The notes: generated by a model not told the origin, from the letters alone. DNA of 64,000 bases from Dehalococcoidia bacterium (GCA_032249735.1 JAVVHA010000002.1:62001-126000); one strand, 5' to 3'; counted from the first letter of the stretch, positions 9,899 to 20,716 are shown. Numbers and translations: made by a program.

Positions 9899-10950
9899 GG
9901 GGACGTCTTCTCATCCTGGCCCTGGTGTTGCTGGCCATAGGAGGGTTCATATTCCTGCGTGGCCCCAGCCCCCACATCCAGATCAAGCCCGAGGTGTTGG
10001 CATCCGTAGGCCCCGTCAACATCACCAACACCATGGTCACCTCCTGGGTGGTGGTAGTGGTGATGGTGGTCTTTGTCTTCCTCATGACGCGGCGGTGGGA
10101 GCTGGTGCCGCGGGGAGCCCAGAACTTCATCGAGGCGGTGGTGGAGGCCTTCTACAACGTGGCCTCCACCATGGTGGGGGAGAGGTGGGCTCGCCGGTTC
10201 CTGCCGGTGGCGGCCACCATCTTCTTCTTCATCCTGGTGGCCAACTGGCTCTCCCTGACGCCCGTGTTCAACGTCATCGGCATCGTCAAGGAGCAGGTGC
10301 CTGCCCTCAACGGGGAACCGCACGAGGGGAAGGCCTTCGTCATGGAGAAGGTGGACCTGGGGCCCCTGCCCATCGCGTTCACCACCCTTTCCAGCCCCAA
10401 TGCCCTGAAAGGGGAGGCCATCGAGCTGGCCGAGCCGGGGGCAGTGGAGGAGGTGGAAGCGCGAAGGCAAGAGGGCAAGCTGGTGGGGGAGTTCCTGCCC
10501 TTCCTCAGGAGCATGAACACCGATGTGAACATGCCCCTCGCCTTGGCCATGGCCGCCACCATCGCTGTGGAGTACTGGGGCATATCGGCCATGGGCCTGG
10601 GGGGATATGGGCGCACCTTTTTCAACTTCTCTAGGCTCTTAAGGGGCCTACGTGCCCTTCACCCTATGACGGTTGTGGAGGGGGCGGTGGACGCCTTCGT
10701 GGGCTTTTTGGAGCTCATCTCCCACCTGGTACGCATCATCAGCTTCACCTTCCGTCTTTTCGGCAACATGTTCGCCGGCGAGGTAGTCATCCTCATGTTC
10801 ACCTTCCTCACCCCCCTCTTGCTGACGCTGCCCTTCTATGGGCTGGAGTTGTTCGTAGGCATCGTGCAGGCCTTCATCTTCGCCGGCCTGACCCTGGTGT
10901 TCGGGCTGACGGCAGTGGAGCATATGGGCGCTGGAGCAGAACATCATTAG
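9895..10950 (+). CDS. atpB: F1Fo ATP synthase subunit a
   Basis: Integral membrane stator subunit that forms the proton half-channels against the c-ring. The essential arginine is in SFTFRLFGNMFAGEV near residue 287, followed by two C-terminal helices. At 351 aa it is longer than most homologues. The extra length is mainly a hydrophilic, charged insertion at about residues 122-210, between an early membrane helix (IFFFILVANWL) and MNTDVNMPLALAM. Translation is coupled to the upstream atpZ-like gene through an ATGA overlap. Confidence 0.95.
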   Translation: MRGRLLILALVLLAIGGFIFLRGPSPHIQIKPEVLASVGPVNITNTMVTSWVVVVVMVVFVFLMTRRWELVPRGAQNFIEAVVEAFYNVASTMVGERWARRFLPVAATIFFFILVANWLSLTPVFNVIGIVKEQVPALNGEPHEGKAFVMEKVDLGPLPIAFTTLSSPNALKGEAIELAEPGAVEEVEARRQEGKLVGEFLPFLRSMNTDVNMPLALAMAATIAVEYWGISAMGLGGYGRTFFNFSRLLRGLRALHPMTVVEGAVDAFVGFLELISHLVRIISFTFRLFGNMFAGEVVILMFTFLTPLLLTLPFYGLELFVGIVQAFIFAGLTLVFGLTAVEHMGAGAEHH

Positions 10951-10966
10951 TGCAGGGAGGTGACCC

Positions 10967-11275
10967 ATGGACTGGTTTCTTGCCCTTCTGCCGCCGATGG
11001 CGGAGGCCATAAGGGCCGCCGCCCAAGAGCAGACCAGCATGGTCTTCTCGGACGAAGGGCTGCGGTTCCTGGCTGCCGGATTTGCCATGGGCGTAGGGGC
11101 CCTGGCCCCTGCCCTGGCCATCGGCAACATGGCCGGGCGAGCCATGGAGGCGCTGGGACGCAACCCTGAGGCCCAGCCGGCCATCCAGACCAGCCTCATC
11201 CTCAGCCTGGCCTTCGCCGAGGCCATCGGCATCTACGCCCTGGTCACGGCGGTGATGATAGGCTTCGTGTTCTAG
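10967..11275 (+). CDS. atpE: F1Fo ATP synthase subunit c
   Basis: Proteolipid forming the rotating ring; a two-helix hairpin of 102 aa. Helix 1 is glycine/alanine-rich (ALAPALAIGNMAGRAMEALGR) and the polar loop is RNPEAQP. The ion-binding Glu is in LAFAEAIGIYALV. It lacks the Glu-Ser/Thr and Gln pattern of sodium-binding rings, so proton coupling is predicted. A hydrophilic N-terminal extension of about 35 residues precedes helix 1. Confidence 0.96.
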   Translation: MDWFLALLPPMAEAIRAAAQEQTSMVFSDEGLRFLAAGFAMGVGALAPALAIGNMAGRAMEALGRNPEAQPAIQTSLILSLAFAEAIGIYALVTAVMIGFVF

Positions 11276-11291
11276 GCGAGGGCGGAAGGGC

Positions 11292-11834
11292 ATGCCCTTC
11301 CTGGCAGGGTTCGTCGATGGGCTTAAGGCGCTGGGGATCAACCTCCCCAGCCTTCTAGCTCAGCTCATCAACTTCACCATCCTGTTGGTGGTGCTGTACG
11401 TGCTGGCCTACAGGCCGGTGATGCGCATGCTGGACGAGCGGCGACGCCGCATCCAGGAGGGGCTGGAGGCCTCCGAGGAGGCCAAGCGCCGCCTGACGCA
11501 GGCGGAGCAAGAGGCCCAGGCCCAGATGGAGCGGGCACGCCAGGAGGCCCAGGCCATCATCGCCCAGGCCCAGCAGGCAGCCCGCCACCTGCAGGAGGAG
11601 GCCCGCCAGCAGGCCCGGCAGGAGGCCGAGCAGATACTGGCCCGGGCGCGAGAGGAGATCGCCCTGGAGCGGGACGCAGCCATCGCCCAGCTTCGCCAGG
11701 AGTTCGCCGACCTCACCATCAGGGCGGCGGAGAGGGTCATCCGCCAGGCCCTAGACCGGGAGGCCCATCGCCGCCTCATCCAAGAGGCCCTCGCCCAATC
11801 GCCTCTGGGCGACGGAGGGGATAGGGAAGGGTGA
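11292..11834 (+). CDS. atpF: F1Fo ATP synthase subunit b
   Basis: Peripheral-stalk subunit. One N-terminal membrane helix (about residues 19-37, NFTILLVVLYVLAYRPV) is followed by a long, highly charged coiled coil rich in Ala/Gln/Arg/Glu to the C-terminus (180 aa). It overlaps atpH by 4 bp. Only one b-type gene is present, so the stalk is probably a homodimer. Confidence 0.95.
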   Translation: MPFLAGFVDGLKALGINLPSLLAQLINFTILLVVLYVLAYRPVMRMLDERRRRIQEGLEASEEAKRRLTQAEQEAQAQMERARQEAQAIIAQAQQAARHLQEEARQQARQEAEQILARAREEIALERDAAIAQLRQEFADLTIRAAERVIRQALDREAHRRLIQEALAQSPLGDGGDREG

Positions 11835-12370
11835 TCCGCAACCCGGCGGCCAAGCGGTATGCCGAGGCCGTCCTCCAGCTGGCCAAGGAGCAGGGCCGCT
11901 TGGAGGAGTGGGCCCAATACTTGGACGTCATCGCCCAGGCCATGGGCCAGCCAGAGGTGGCCCGCGCCCTGGACGACGCCCGCCTCCCCTTGGAGGTGCG
12001 GTTGCGGGTAGTGGACGAGGCTATGGCCGGCCTGGACCCCCTGGCCAGGAACCTGGCCAAGCTGCTGGTCCTCAAGGGACGCGCCTCCCTGGCACCCGAG
12101 ATCGCCCGCGCCTATCGGGAGATGGTCGACAGGGAGCGGGGCATCGTCCACGCCCTGGTGAAGACGGCCATACCCCTGGAGGAGGGAGAGAGGGAGGAGC
12201 TGAGACGGCGGCTGGAGGCGGCCCTGGGCCGGCCAGTGGTGCTAGAGGCCCAAGTGGACGAGAGCATCATCAGCGGCCTAGTCCTCCAGATAGGCGATCG
12301 CGTCATCGATGCCAGCACCAGGGCCCAGCTGCAGGCCCTGCGCCGCCACCTAGCGGAGGCCCAGACATGA
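11831..12370 (+). CDS. atpH: F1Fo ATP synthase subunit delta
   Basis: Connects the F1 head to the b-stalk. The 179-aa protein has the N-terminal helical signature [18 protein letters not shown] and the C-terminal delta/OSCP motif [20 protein letters not shown]. Its start is GTG 11831, overlapping the atpF stop codon (GTGA), so translation is probably coupled. Confidence 0.95.
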   Translation: MIRNPAAKRYAEAVLQLAKEQGRLEEWAQYLDVIAQAMGQPEVARALDDARLPLEVRLRVVDEAMAGLDPLARNLAKLLVLKGRASLAPEIARAYREMVDRERGIVHALVKTAIPLEEGEREELRRRLEAALGRPVVLEAQVDESIISGLVLQIGDRVIDASTRAQLQALRRHLAEAQT

Positions 12371-12386
12371 GGGAGGAGGAACAGCC

Positions 12387-13898
12387 ATGACGGTGAGGCC
12401 CGATGAGATAGCAGCCATCCTTCGCCGCCAGATCGAGGAGTTCAGCCCCACCATCGCCGCTGTGGACGTGGGCACCGTCATCGAGGCGGGGGATGGCGTG
12501 GCCCGCATCTGGGGCCTGCGCAACTGCATGTACAACGAGGTCCTGGAGTTCGAGCGGGGGGTGCTGGGCCTAGCCCTCAACCTAGAGGAGGGGGCGGTGG
12601 GCGCCATCGTCCTGGGCGACCACACCATGGTGCGGGAAGGGGACGAGGTGCGCACCACGGGCCGCGTCATCCAGGTGCCGGTGGGGGAAGAGCTATTGGG
12701 GCGGGTGGTAGACCCCCTGGGCCGACCCCTGGACGGCAAAGGGCCCATCCGCGCCCAGCGCACCCGCCCCGTGGAGCGCATCGCTCCCAACGTGGTGATG
12801 AGGAAGAGCGTGGACACCCCTGTGCACACGGGCATCAAGGCCATCGACGCCATGATCCCCATCGGCCGTGGCCAGCGGGAGCTCATCATCGGCGACCGCT
12901 TCACGGGCAAGACGGCCATCTGCCTGGACACCATCATCGCCCAAAAGGGGGGCGACCTATTCTGCATCTATGTGGCCATCGGGCAGCAGGCCACCAAGGT
13001 GGCGGAGGTGGTGGCCACCCTGGAGGAGCATGGGGCCATGGAGCACACCATCGTAGTGGCGGCCAACGCCGCCGACCCCGCTCCTCTGCAATACCTGGCC
13101 CCCTATGCCGGCTGCGCCATGGGGGAGGAGTTCATGGAGCAGGGCAAGGACGCCCTTATCATCTACGATGACCTCTCCAAGCACGCCTGGGCCTACCGCC
13201 AGATGTCCCTACTTCTGCGAAGGCCCCCAGGGCGTGAGGCCTACCCTGGCGACGTCTTCTATCTGCATTCCCGCTTGCTGGAGCGGGCGGCCAAGATGGC
13301 CCCCGAGTACGGTGGTGGCTCCCTGACTGCCCTCCCCATCATCGAGACCCAGGCTGGTGACATCTCCGCCTACATCCCCACCAACGTCATCTCCATCACG
13401 GACGGCCAGATCTACCTGGAGACGGACCTGTTCAACGCCGGCATCCGGCCAGCCATTAACGCCGGGCTCTCCGTCTCCCGGGTGGGCGGGGCGGCCCAGA
13501 CGCGGGCCATGCGCAAGGTGGCTGGGGGCCTGCGGTTGGCCTTGGCCCAGTACCGGGAGCTGGCCGCCTTCGCCCAGTTCGGCACCGGCGAGCTAGACCC
13601 GGCCACCCGCCGCCAGCTGGAGCGGGGCCAGCGGCTGACGGAGGTCCTCAAGCAGCCCCAGTTCCGCCCCCAGCGGCTGTGGCAAGAGGTCACCATCATC
13701 TATTGCGGCATCCATGGCTACCTGGACGATGTGCCGGTGGCCAAGATCCAGGACTTCGAAGCCGCCTTCCACCGCTTCCTGGAGACTCAGCACCCCGACA
13801 TCGTGCGCGCCATCGAAGAGACCAAGGACCTCTCGCCGGAGACGGAGGAGAAATTGAGGCAGGCCATCCGACAGTTCAAGGAGACGGTGCCATACTAG
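12387..13898 (+). CDS. atpA: F1Fo ATP synthase subunit alpha
   Basis: Non-catalytic nucleotide-binding F1 subunit (503 aa). It has the Walker A variant [10 protein letters not shown] near residues 171-180, the alpha signature [20 protein letters not shown], and the alpha-specific arginine region in [11 protein letters not shown] that contributes the arginine finger to the beta site. It starts at ATG 12387 after GAGGAGGA and sits between delta and gamma. Confidence 0.98.
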   Translation: MTVRPDEIAAILRRQIEEFSPTIAAVDVGTVIEAGDGVARIWGLRNCMYNEVLEFERGVLGLALNLEEGAVGAIVLGDHTMVREGDEVRTTGRVIQVPVGEELLGRVVDPLGRPLDGKGPIRAQRTRPVERIAPNVVMRKSVDTPVHTGIKAIDAMIPIGRGQRELIIGDRFTGKTAICLDTIIAQKGGDLFCIYVAIGQQATKVAEVVATLEEHGAMEHTIVVAANAADPAPLQYLAPYAGCAMGEEFMEQGKDALIIYDDLSKHAWAYRQMSLLLRRPPGREAYPGDVFYLHSRLLERAAKMAPEYGGGSLTALPIIETQAGDISAYIPTNVISITDGQIYLETDLFNAGIRPAINAGLSVSRVGGAAQTRAMRKVAGGLRLALAQYRELAAFAQFGTGELDPATRRQLERGQRLTEVLKQPQFRPQRLWQEVTIIYCGIHGYLDDVPVAKIQDFEAAFHRFLETQHPDIVRAIEETKDLSPETEEKLRQAIRQFKETVPY

Positions 13899-13901
13899 GC
13901 C

Positions 13902-14792
13902 ATGGCCACCCTAAGGCAGATACGCAGGCGCATCCGTTCCGTCCAGAGCATCGCCAAGGTCACCAGGGCCATGGAGCTGGTGGCCGCCTCCAAGATGCGC
14001 CGGGCCCAGCTAGCCGCCCTGGCCGCCCGCCCCTATGCCGAGCGGATGCGCTGGGTCCTGGCCGACCTAGCGGAGACGGTGCCCCTCCTGGAACCGGAGG
14101 AGCTGCACCCCCTTATGCGCCGGCGGGAAGAGGTGCGCACCATCGAGATCGTCTTCGTAGGCCCGGACCGGGGCCTATGCGGTGGCCTACCCTCCCATAT
14201 GAACCGCGCCGCCGCCCAGTTCATCCTGGACCGGGGGGTGCCGGCCCGCATCGTGGCCGTGGGCCGCAGGGGGAGGGACTTCTTCCGCCGCCTGGGGTAT
14301 AACGTGGTGGCCGAGTTCACAGGCATCACCGACCGTCCCGCCTATGATGACGCCATCCCCATCGCCCGCATCATCATGGACGACTACCTGGCGGGGGCGG
14401 CCGACGAAGTGCACATCATTTATCCCCGCTTCGTGACCACCACCGTCCAAAGGCCGGAGATGCGCAAGCTCCTGCCAGTGGAGCCCCCCACCGAGGCCGT
14501 CACCTGGCGCTACGACTACATCTACGAGCCCAACCGGGAGGCGGTGCTGGCCCAGCTCCTCCCCCGCTACCTGGAGCGCCAGATCTACGAGGCTTTGCTG
14601 GAGGCCTCGGCCAGCGAGCACTCCGCCCGCATGGTGGCCATGCGCAACGCCACCGACAACGCCAACGAGCTCATCAAGTATCTCACCCTTCTGGCCAACA
14701 AGGCCCGGCAGGAGTCCATCACCAAGGAGATCCTGGAGGTGGTGGCAGGCATGGAGGCCCTAAAGGCAACGAGAGGAATTTCAGGGAGGTAG
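13902..14792 (+). CDS. atpG: F1Fo ATP synthase subunit gamma
   Basis: Central rotor shaft (296 aa) linking c-ring rotation to catalysis. The N-terminal helix IRRRIRSVQSIAKVTRAMELVAASKM and the C-terminal helix with MRNATDNANELI are the conserved coiled-coil halves, and the middle Rossmann-like domain shows GPDRGLCGGL. It lies 3 bp after atpA and 6 bp before atpD. Confidence 0.97.
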   Translation: MATLRQIRRRIRSVQSIAKVTRAMELVAASKMRRAQLAALAARPYAERMRWVLADLAETVPLLEPEELHPLMRRREEVRTIEIVFVGPDRGLCGGLPSHMNRAAAQFILDRGVPARIVAVGRRGRDFFRRLGYNVVAEFTGITDRPAYDDAIPIARIIMDDYLAGAADEVHIIYPRFVTTTVQRPEMRKLLPVEPPTEAVTWRYDYIYEPNREAVLAQLLPRYLERQIYEALLEASASEHSARMVAMRNATDNANELIKYLTLLANKARQESITKEILEVVAGMEALKATRGISGR

Positions 14793-16214
<1,422 letters not shown>

Positions 16215-16216
16215 CC

Positions 16217-16639
16217 ATGCCGCTGAAGCTCGAGATCATCACGGCCGAGAGGGTGGTCTACTCCGCCGACGACGTGCGGGAGGTGGTGCTGCCGGGGGTG
16301 GAGGGGGAGTTGGCTGTCCTGCCCAAGCACGCCCCCCTCATGACCATGTTGCGCCCGGGCATCATGCGCATCGTCCACGAGGACAGGGAGGAAGAGCTGG
16401 CCGTCCACGGTGGCTTCCTGGAGGTGCGCGATGACCGGGTTACCATCCTGGCCGATGCCGCCGAACGGGCGGAGGAGATCGATGTAGCGAGGGCGGAGGC
16501 CGCCCGCCGCCGGGCCCAGGAGCTCATGGCCCAGCGCCGTCGTGACGAGATGGAGTTCGCAGCTGCTCAGGCCGCCCTGCAGCGGGCCCTGGTGCGCCTG
16601 AAGCTGGCGGAGCGCCTCCGCCGTCGTCGCGGCAGGTGA
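16217..16639 (+). CDS. atpC: F1Fo ATP synthase subunit epsilon
   Basis: Regulatory subunit bound to gamma at the foot of F1 (140 aa). It has the N-terminal beta-barrel start LEIITAERVVYSADDV, the family motif GVEGELAVLPKHAPLMTML and VHGGFLEV, then a C-terminal helical pair. It starts at ATG 16217, two bases after the atpD stop. A longer in-frame opening inside atpD (from 16118) lacks family similarity and is not used. It is the last atp gene, 4 bp before murA. Confidence 0.95.
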   Translation: MPLKLEIITAERVVYSADDVREVVLPGVEGELAVLPKHAPLMTMLRPGIMRIVHEDREEELAVHGGFLEVRDDRVTILADAAERAEEIDVARAEAARRRAQELMAQRRRDEMEFAAAQAALQRALVRLKLAERLRRRRGR

Positions 16640-16643
16640 GGGC

Positions 16644-17939
16644 ATGACCCAGGTCTCCGAGGGACCGCGGGGAAGGGGTGACATCCTCCTCATCGAGGGC
16701 GGAAGGCCCCTGCGGGGAACGGTGAAGGTGAGCGGCTCCAAGAATGGGGCCCTGGGGGCCATGGCCGCCTGCCTCTTGGTGGACGAGAGCTGTTACATCG
16801 AGAACGTCCCCGACATCGGTGATGTGCGATATATGGCGGAGGTGCTACGCAGCCTAGGGGCGAAGGTGGAGTGGGCGGGGCCTGGTGTGTTGCACATCGA
16901 TGCCGCTCATGTCCGCAACGTCCCCCCCCCTTCCCATCTGGTAGCCAGCTTGCGGGGGAGCTTCCTGGTGATGGGGGCCCTCTTGGGTCGCTTCCGGCGG
17001 GCCGCCTGCGCCCCTCCCGGTGGCGATGTCATCGGCCAGCGGCCCATCGATGTCCACCTGCAGGGATTCGCTGCTCTTGGCGCCCGCGTCTGGCGCGAGG
17101 AGGACAAGTTCGTGGCCGAGGCTCCGGAGCTGCGGGGGGCACCCATCTTCATGGACTACCCCAGCGTCCTGGGCACCCAGAACCTTATGTTGGCTGCTGT
17201 CACCGCTCCCGGCGTCACCACCATCGTCAACGCCGCCTGTGAGCCGGAGGTAGAGGCCCTGGCCCACATGCTCAACCGCATGGGGGCGTGCATCCAGGGG
17301 GCCGGCACCCATACCATCGTCATCCAGGGAGTGCAGCGGCTGCGGGGCGTCGTCCACCGCAACATACCTGACCGCATCGAGGCGGGGACCTTCGCCATCG
17401 CCGCCGCTATCACCGGCGGAGAGGTGGCGGTGGAGGGCCTAGTGCCCCGCCACCTTTGGGCCCTCATCCACAAGCTACAGCAAGCAGGTGTAGAGGTGGA
17501 GGAAGGAGAGGATTGCCTCAGGGTGAAAGGCAGGCGCCCCTTGCACCCCCTGGTGGTGCAGGCCCTCCCCTACCCTGGCCTGGCCACCGACCTGCAAGCG
17601 CCCATGGCCGCCCTCCTCACCCAGGCCCAAGGGGTGAGCTACGTGCACGAGCGGGTATTCGAAAACCGCCTGCTATACGTGGGGGAGCTGCGCAAGATGG
17701 GGGCGGAGGTAGTCACCACCGGCACCACTACTGCTATCATCACTGGTCCCACCCCTCTGGTGGGGGCACCGGTGCGGGCCTTGGACGTGCGCGCCGGGGC
17801 CGCCCTCATCCTGGCAGGGTTGGCTGCTCGCGGCCAGACCGTGGTCTCCGACCTGCACCATGTGGACCGGGGATACGAGAGGCTGGACGAGAAGCTGCGG
17901 GCTCTAGGGGCTTGCGTAGAGCGCACGGAGGCGAGCTAG
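16644..17939 (+). CDS. murA: UDP-N-acetylglucosamine 1-carboxyvinyltransferase (MurA, Asp-type active site)
   Basis: First committed step of peptidoglycan synthesis: transfers enolpyruvate from PEP to UDP-GlcNAc. The 431-aa EPSP-synthase fold has the Lys motif SGSKNGALGA (30-39). The catalytic loop reads PPGGDVIGQRP, where Asp128 replaces the usual active-site cysteine. Such Asp variants (known in Mycobacterium, Chlamydia and Borrelia) remain active but are not alkylated by fosfomycin. It sits only 4 bp after atpC and 1 bp before an mreB gene, so it is probably read with the ATP synthase operon. Confidence 0.95.
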   Translation: MTQVSEGPRGRGDILLIEGGRPLRGTVKVSGSKNGALGAMAACLLVDESCYIENVPDIGDVRYMAEVLRSLGAKVEWAGPGVLHIDAAHVRNVPPPSHLVASLRGSFLVMGALLGRFRRAACAPPGGDVIGQRPIDVHLQGFAALGARVWREEDKFVAEAPELRGAPIFMDYPSVLGTQNLMLAAVTAPGVTTIVNAACEPEVEALAHMLNRMGACIQGAGTHTIVIQGVQRLRGVVHRNIPDRIEAGTFAIAAAITGGEVAVEGLVPRHLWALIHKLQQAGVEVEEGEDCLRVKGRRPLHPLVVQALPYPGLATDLQAPMAALLTQAQGVSYVHERVFENRLLYVGELRKMGAEVVTTGTTTAIITGPTPLVGAPVRALDVRAGAALILAGLAARGQTVVSDLHHVDRGYERLDEKLRALGACVERTEAS

Positions 17940-17940
17940 G

Positions 17941-18966
17941 GTGCTGGGCAAGAGGCTAGGCGTCGACCTGGGCACGGCCAACGTCCTCGTTTACCTCAAG
18001 GGGCATGGCATCGTGATCAACGAGCCCTCGGTGGTGGCCATTTCGCGGCGCAACAATTCCATCGTGGCCGTTGGCAACGAGGCGCGGGAGCTGGAGGGGA
18101 GAACGCCCGAGGCCATCGAGGTGGTGCGGCCCATGCGCCATGGGGTCATCGCCGATTATCTGACCACCGAGGCCATGCTACGCCATTTCATCGGCAGGGC
18201 GGTGGGGCGTCTGAGCTTGGTGAAGCCAGAGGTGGTGGTGTGCGCACCAGTGGGGGCCACCGGCGTGGAGAGGAGGGCGGTGCAGGAAGCCTGCGAGGCG
18301 GCGGGGGCCCGGCGCCCGGTGCATATCATCCCCGAGCCTCTGGCCGCCGCCTTAGGGGCCCGCCTGCCCATAGACCTACCCCAGGGACATATGGTGGTGG
18401 ACATCGGCGGTGGCCGTACGGAGGCAGCCGTTATCTCCTTCTATGGCATCGTGGCCGCCGAGTCCACACGGGTAGCCGGCGACCGTCTGGACGAGGCCAT
18501 CGCCTCCTATATAAAGCGGCGCTACCGCCTGGTTATCAGCGAGCGCATGGCCGAGGAGGTAAAGATAAGGGTGGGCTCGGCCCTGCCATTGGACGGGGAG
18601 CTCACCTGCCAGGTGAGGGGAAGGGACCAGGTCTCCGGCCTGCCCCGCACCGTGGATGTGACGGCTAGCGAGATCTTCCAGGCCCTTCAAGAGCCTCTCC
18701 AGGCCATCGTGGCCACCATCCGCTCTGTCTTCGAGCGCACCCCCCCGGAGTTGGTGTCGGATGTGGTGGATCATGGCATCGTCCTGGTGGGTGGAGGGGC
18801 CCTTTTGCGCCACCTGGACCGCTACATCACCCAGGAGATAGGCGTCCCCTGTTACGTGGCCGAAAACCCCTTGGAATGTGTGGCCCTAGGGGCAGGCATC
18901 GCCCTGGACTACCTAGACCTCATAAAGCGGGCCCTCCCCGAGGGCGAGTGGGTGGTGGCTCCTTAG
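17941..18966 (+). CDS. MreB-family actin-like protein, divergent paralogue
   Basis: Actin-fold filament protein, probably linked to cell-wall elongation. The 341-aa sequence has phosphate-1 VDLGTANVLVYL, phosphate-2 VDIGGGRTEAAVIS and the adenosine motif GIVLVGGGALL. It differs from canonical MreB at Arg159 (DIGGGRT instead of DIGGGTT) and at IIPEPLAAA instead of the usual EEPMAAA. A second, canonical mreB lies at 48024-49085. The start is GTG 17941, one base after the murA stop. The last 4 bp overlap convergent rex. Confidence 0.92.
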   Translation: MLGKRLGVDLGTANVLVYLKGHGIVINEPSVVAISRRNNSIVAVGNEARELEGRTPEAIEVVRPMRHGVIADYLTTEAMLRHFIGRAVGRLSLVKPEVVVCAPVGATGVERRAVQEACEAAGARRPVHIIPEPLAAALGARLPIDLPQGHMVVDIGGGRTEAAVISFYGIVAAESTRVAGDRLDEAIASYIKRRYRLVISERMAEEVKIRVGSALPLDGELTCQVRGRDQVSGLPRTVDVTASEIFQALQEPLQAIVATIRSVFERTPPELVSDVVDHGIVLVGGGALLRHLDRYITQEIGVPCYVAENPLECVALGAGIALDYLDLIKRALPEGEWVVAP

Positions 18967-19604
18967 AGCTCTTTGGCGCTTTCCTCTTGCCCCTGTTTGA
19001 GGTAGTAGGTCATGGTCTGCAGGGCCAACACAGGATCTATGCGCCGTACTTGCACCCCCGGAGGCACGCGGGCGGCGATGGGGGCATAGTTGAGGATGGC
19101 CCTGACCCCCGCCCCTACCAGCCGATCGATGACCGCCTGCGCCGCCTCCGGCGGCACAGCCACGATGCCGATATCCACCGGCTCTCGCGCCAGCGTCTCC
19201 TCCAGCTGGGCCACGTCCCTCACCACCAGGGAGTTGACCCGCTGGCCCACAAGCTTGGGATCCACATCGAAGGCGTGGATGATGCGAAACCCCTGGGGGG
19301 CGAACCCTTCGTAGGCCACAATAGCCCTCCCTAGCCTCCCCACCCCTATCACGGCCATGCGCCACTCCCGGTCCAGCCCAAGGATGCGCCGCAAGGCCTG
19401 CAGCAACTCCGCGACATTGTAACCCCTTCCCTGCCGCCCGAAGCGCCCAAAATAGCTCAGGTCCTTGCGGATCTGGGCCGGGGTGACCCCCAGCTCCTCT
19501 CCCAGGCGTTGGGAGCTCACCACTTGCTCCCCACGCTGGGCCATGGCCTCTAACACCTGAACATAGAGGGGGAGACGGGATATCACCACCGCTGGGATGT
19601 CCAA
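18963..19604 (-). CDS. rex: Redox-sensing transcriptional repressor Rex
   Basis: NADH/NAD+-responsive repressor, usually of fermentation and respiration genes. The 213-aa protein has an N-terminal winged helix (QRLGEELGVTPAQIRKDLSYFG is the recognition region) and a Rossmann domain with GVGRLGRAI, then the C-terminal swapped helix. The start is TTG 19604, with GGGAGG 6 nt upstream; no ATG or GTG nearby fits better. A good promoter lies immediately before it. No clear Rex palindrome was found in its own promoter. Confidence 0.95.
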   Translation of the reverse strand: MDIPAVVISRLPLYVQVLEAMAQRGEQVVSSQRLGEELGVTPAQIRKDLSYFGRFGRQGRGYNVAELLQALRRILGLDREWRMAVIGVGRLGRAIVAYEGFAPQGFRIIHAFDVDPKLVGQRVNSLVVRDVAQLEETLAREPVDIGIVAVPPEAAQAVIDRLVGAGVRAILNYAPIAARVPPGVQVRRIDPVLALQTMTYYLKQGQEESAKEL

Positions 19605-19629
19605 AGCGACCTCCCGAGGCTTTGTGCAA

Positions 19630-19659
19630 TTTATAACACTCTCTGAGGCCCTTGGTCAA
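19630..19659 (-). promoter_or_regulatory. rex promoter
   Basis: On the minus strand, -35 TTGACC (19654-19659), an 18-bp spacer and -10 TATAAA (19630-19635). An AT-rich segment with TTGTG (plus strand 19622-19626) overlaps it, but only half of a Rex site is recognisable. Confidence 0.7.
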
Positions 19660-19669
19660 TACGGTGGCC

Positions 19670-20692
19670 TCAGATCTCGTGGATGGAGCGCACCAGCGTT
19701 CGCACCACCTCGTCGTCCAGTCCCATGCGCCCGGGGAAGGCGAGGCTGACGGTGGTGACGATCCCCCCCCACCGCTCCTTGATCTGAGGGGCGATCTCAT
19801 CGGGAGCACCGATGATGGCGAACTCCCTCAGGATGTCATCGGTGATGAGGGAGGCCATCTCTTGCCACTTCCCCTCCAGGGAGAGCTGATGGAGGCGCAT
19901 GCCGATCTCACCCCATCCATGGGCCTCCAGCACGCCGTGATAGGTGCGGGTGGAACCATAGAAGGCCACCTGGTTCCTGGTGGCCTGCTTCAGCCGCTCC
20001 AGTTCCTCTCGGTTGCGACCGGTGATGATGAACCCCCCACCTACAATGTCTATGTCCCTAACGCTGCGCCCTGCCTTTTTGGCCCCCGCCTCCAGGTTGG
20101 GGAGCACCACCTCTCGGGTGTACTTAAGGGTGTTGAAGCCGTGGAGACGGACCCCATCGCATAGCTCACCGGCCAGACGGCACATGTAGGGGCCCACTGC
20201 CGAAATATAGATGGGCACGTGGGGGTGTTCTATGGGCCCAGGATTGAAGAAGGGGTTTATGAGGGTGAACTGATAGTATTTGCCCTGGAAGCGAGGTGGG
20301 GTGTTGTTCTGGAAGGTATCGAAGATGGCCCGCAGACACAGTATGTACTCCCGCAGCCGCGGGCCGGGAGGCCCTACCCACGGGGTGGAGTAGCGGCGCT
20401 CGTTGTGGCCCTTCACCTGGGTGCCCAGGCCCAACTGAAAGCGGCCGCCTGAGAAGTGCTGAAGGTCCCAGGCGATCTGGGCGGTGACAAAGGGGCTCCT
20501 GGGGAAGGCGATGGCCACCGAGGTGCCCAGGGTTATGCGTTGGGTGTGCTCAGCGGCGATAAGCAGGGGGAAGAAGGGGTCGTGGCCCGTCTCGGGGGTT
20601 ATGAGCCCATCGAACCCTAGCGCCTCCACATGCTGCGCTGCCTCCTTGATCTCCGCTATGGTGCGCCCCATAAAGCCTGTCTCAACCCTCAT
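19670..20692 (-). CDS. LLM-class (luciferase-like) F420-type oxidoreductase
   Basis: TIM-barrel flavin- or F420-dependent oxidoreductase (340 aa) of the bacterial luciferase-like superfamily. Typical features are HVEALGFDGLITPETGHDPF near the N-terminus, RITLGTSVAIAFPRSP, and GGRFQLGLGTQVKGHNERR, which contacts cofactor phosphate in family members. Substrate is unknown, and cofactor F420 rather than FMN is inferred from subfamily resemblance. It starts at ATG 20692 after GGGGAGG. It has its own promoter overlapped by an inverted repeat, which suggests regulated expression. Confidence 0.85.
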   Translation of the reverse strand: MRVETGFMGRTIAEIKEAAQHVEALGFDGLITPETGHDPFFPLLIAAEHTQRITLGTSVAIAFPRSPFVTAQIAWDLQHFSGGRFQLGLGTQVKGHNERRYSTPWVGPPGPRLREYILCLRAIFDTFQNNTPPRFQGKYYQFTLINPFFNPGPIEHPHVPIYISAVGPYMCRLAGELCDGVRLHGFNTLKYTREVVLPNLEAGAKKAGRSVRDIDIVGGGFIITGRNREELERLKQATRNQVAFYGSTRTYHGVLEAHGWGEIGMRLHQLSLEGKWQEMASLITDDILREFAIIGAPDEIAPQIKERWGGIVTTVSLAFPGRMGLDDEVVRTLVRSIHEI

Positions 20693-20716
20693 ATCTGCCT
20701 CCCCACGGATAGTCTT

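Noticed and set aside
19622-19640. Possible Rex palindrome in the rex promoter
   Set aside because: Only one half (TTGTG) matches; the second half at the required spacing does not read CACAA.
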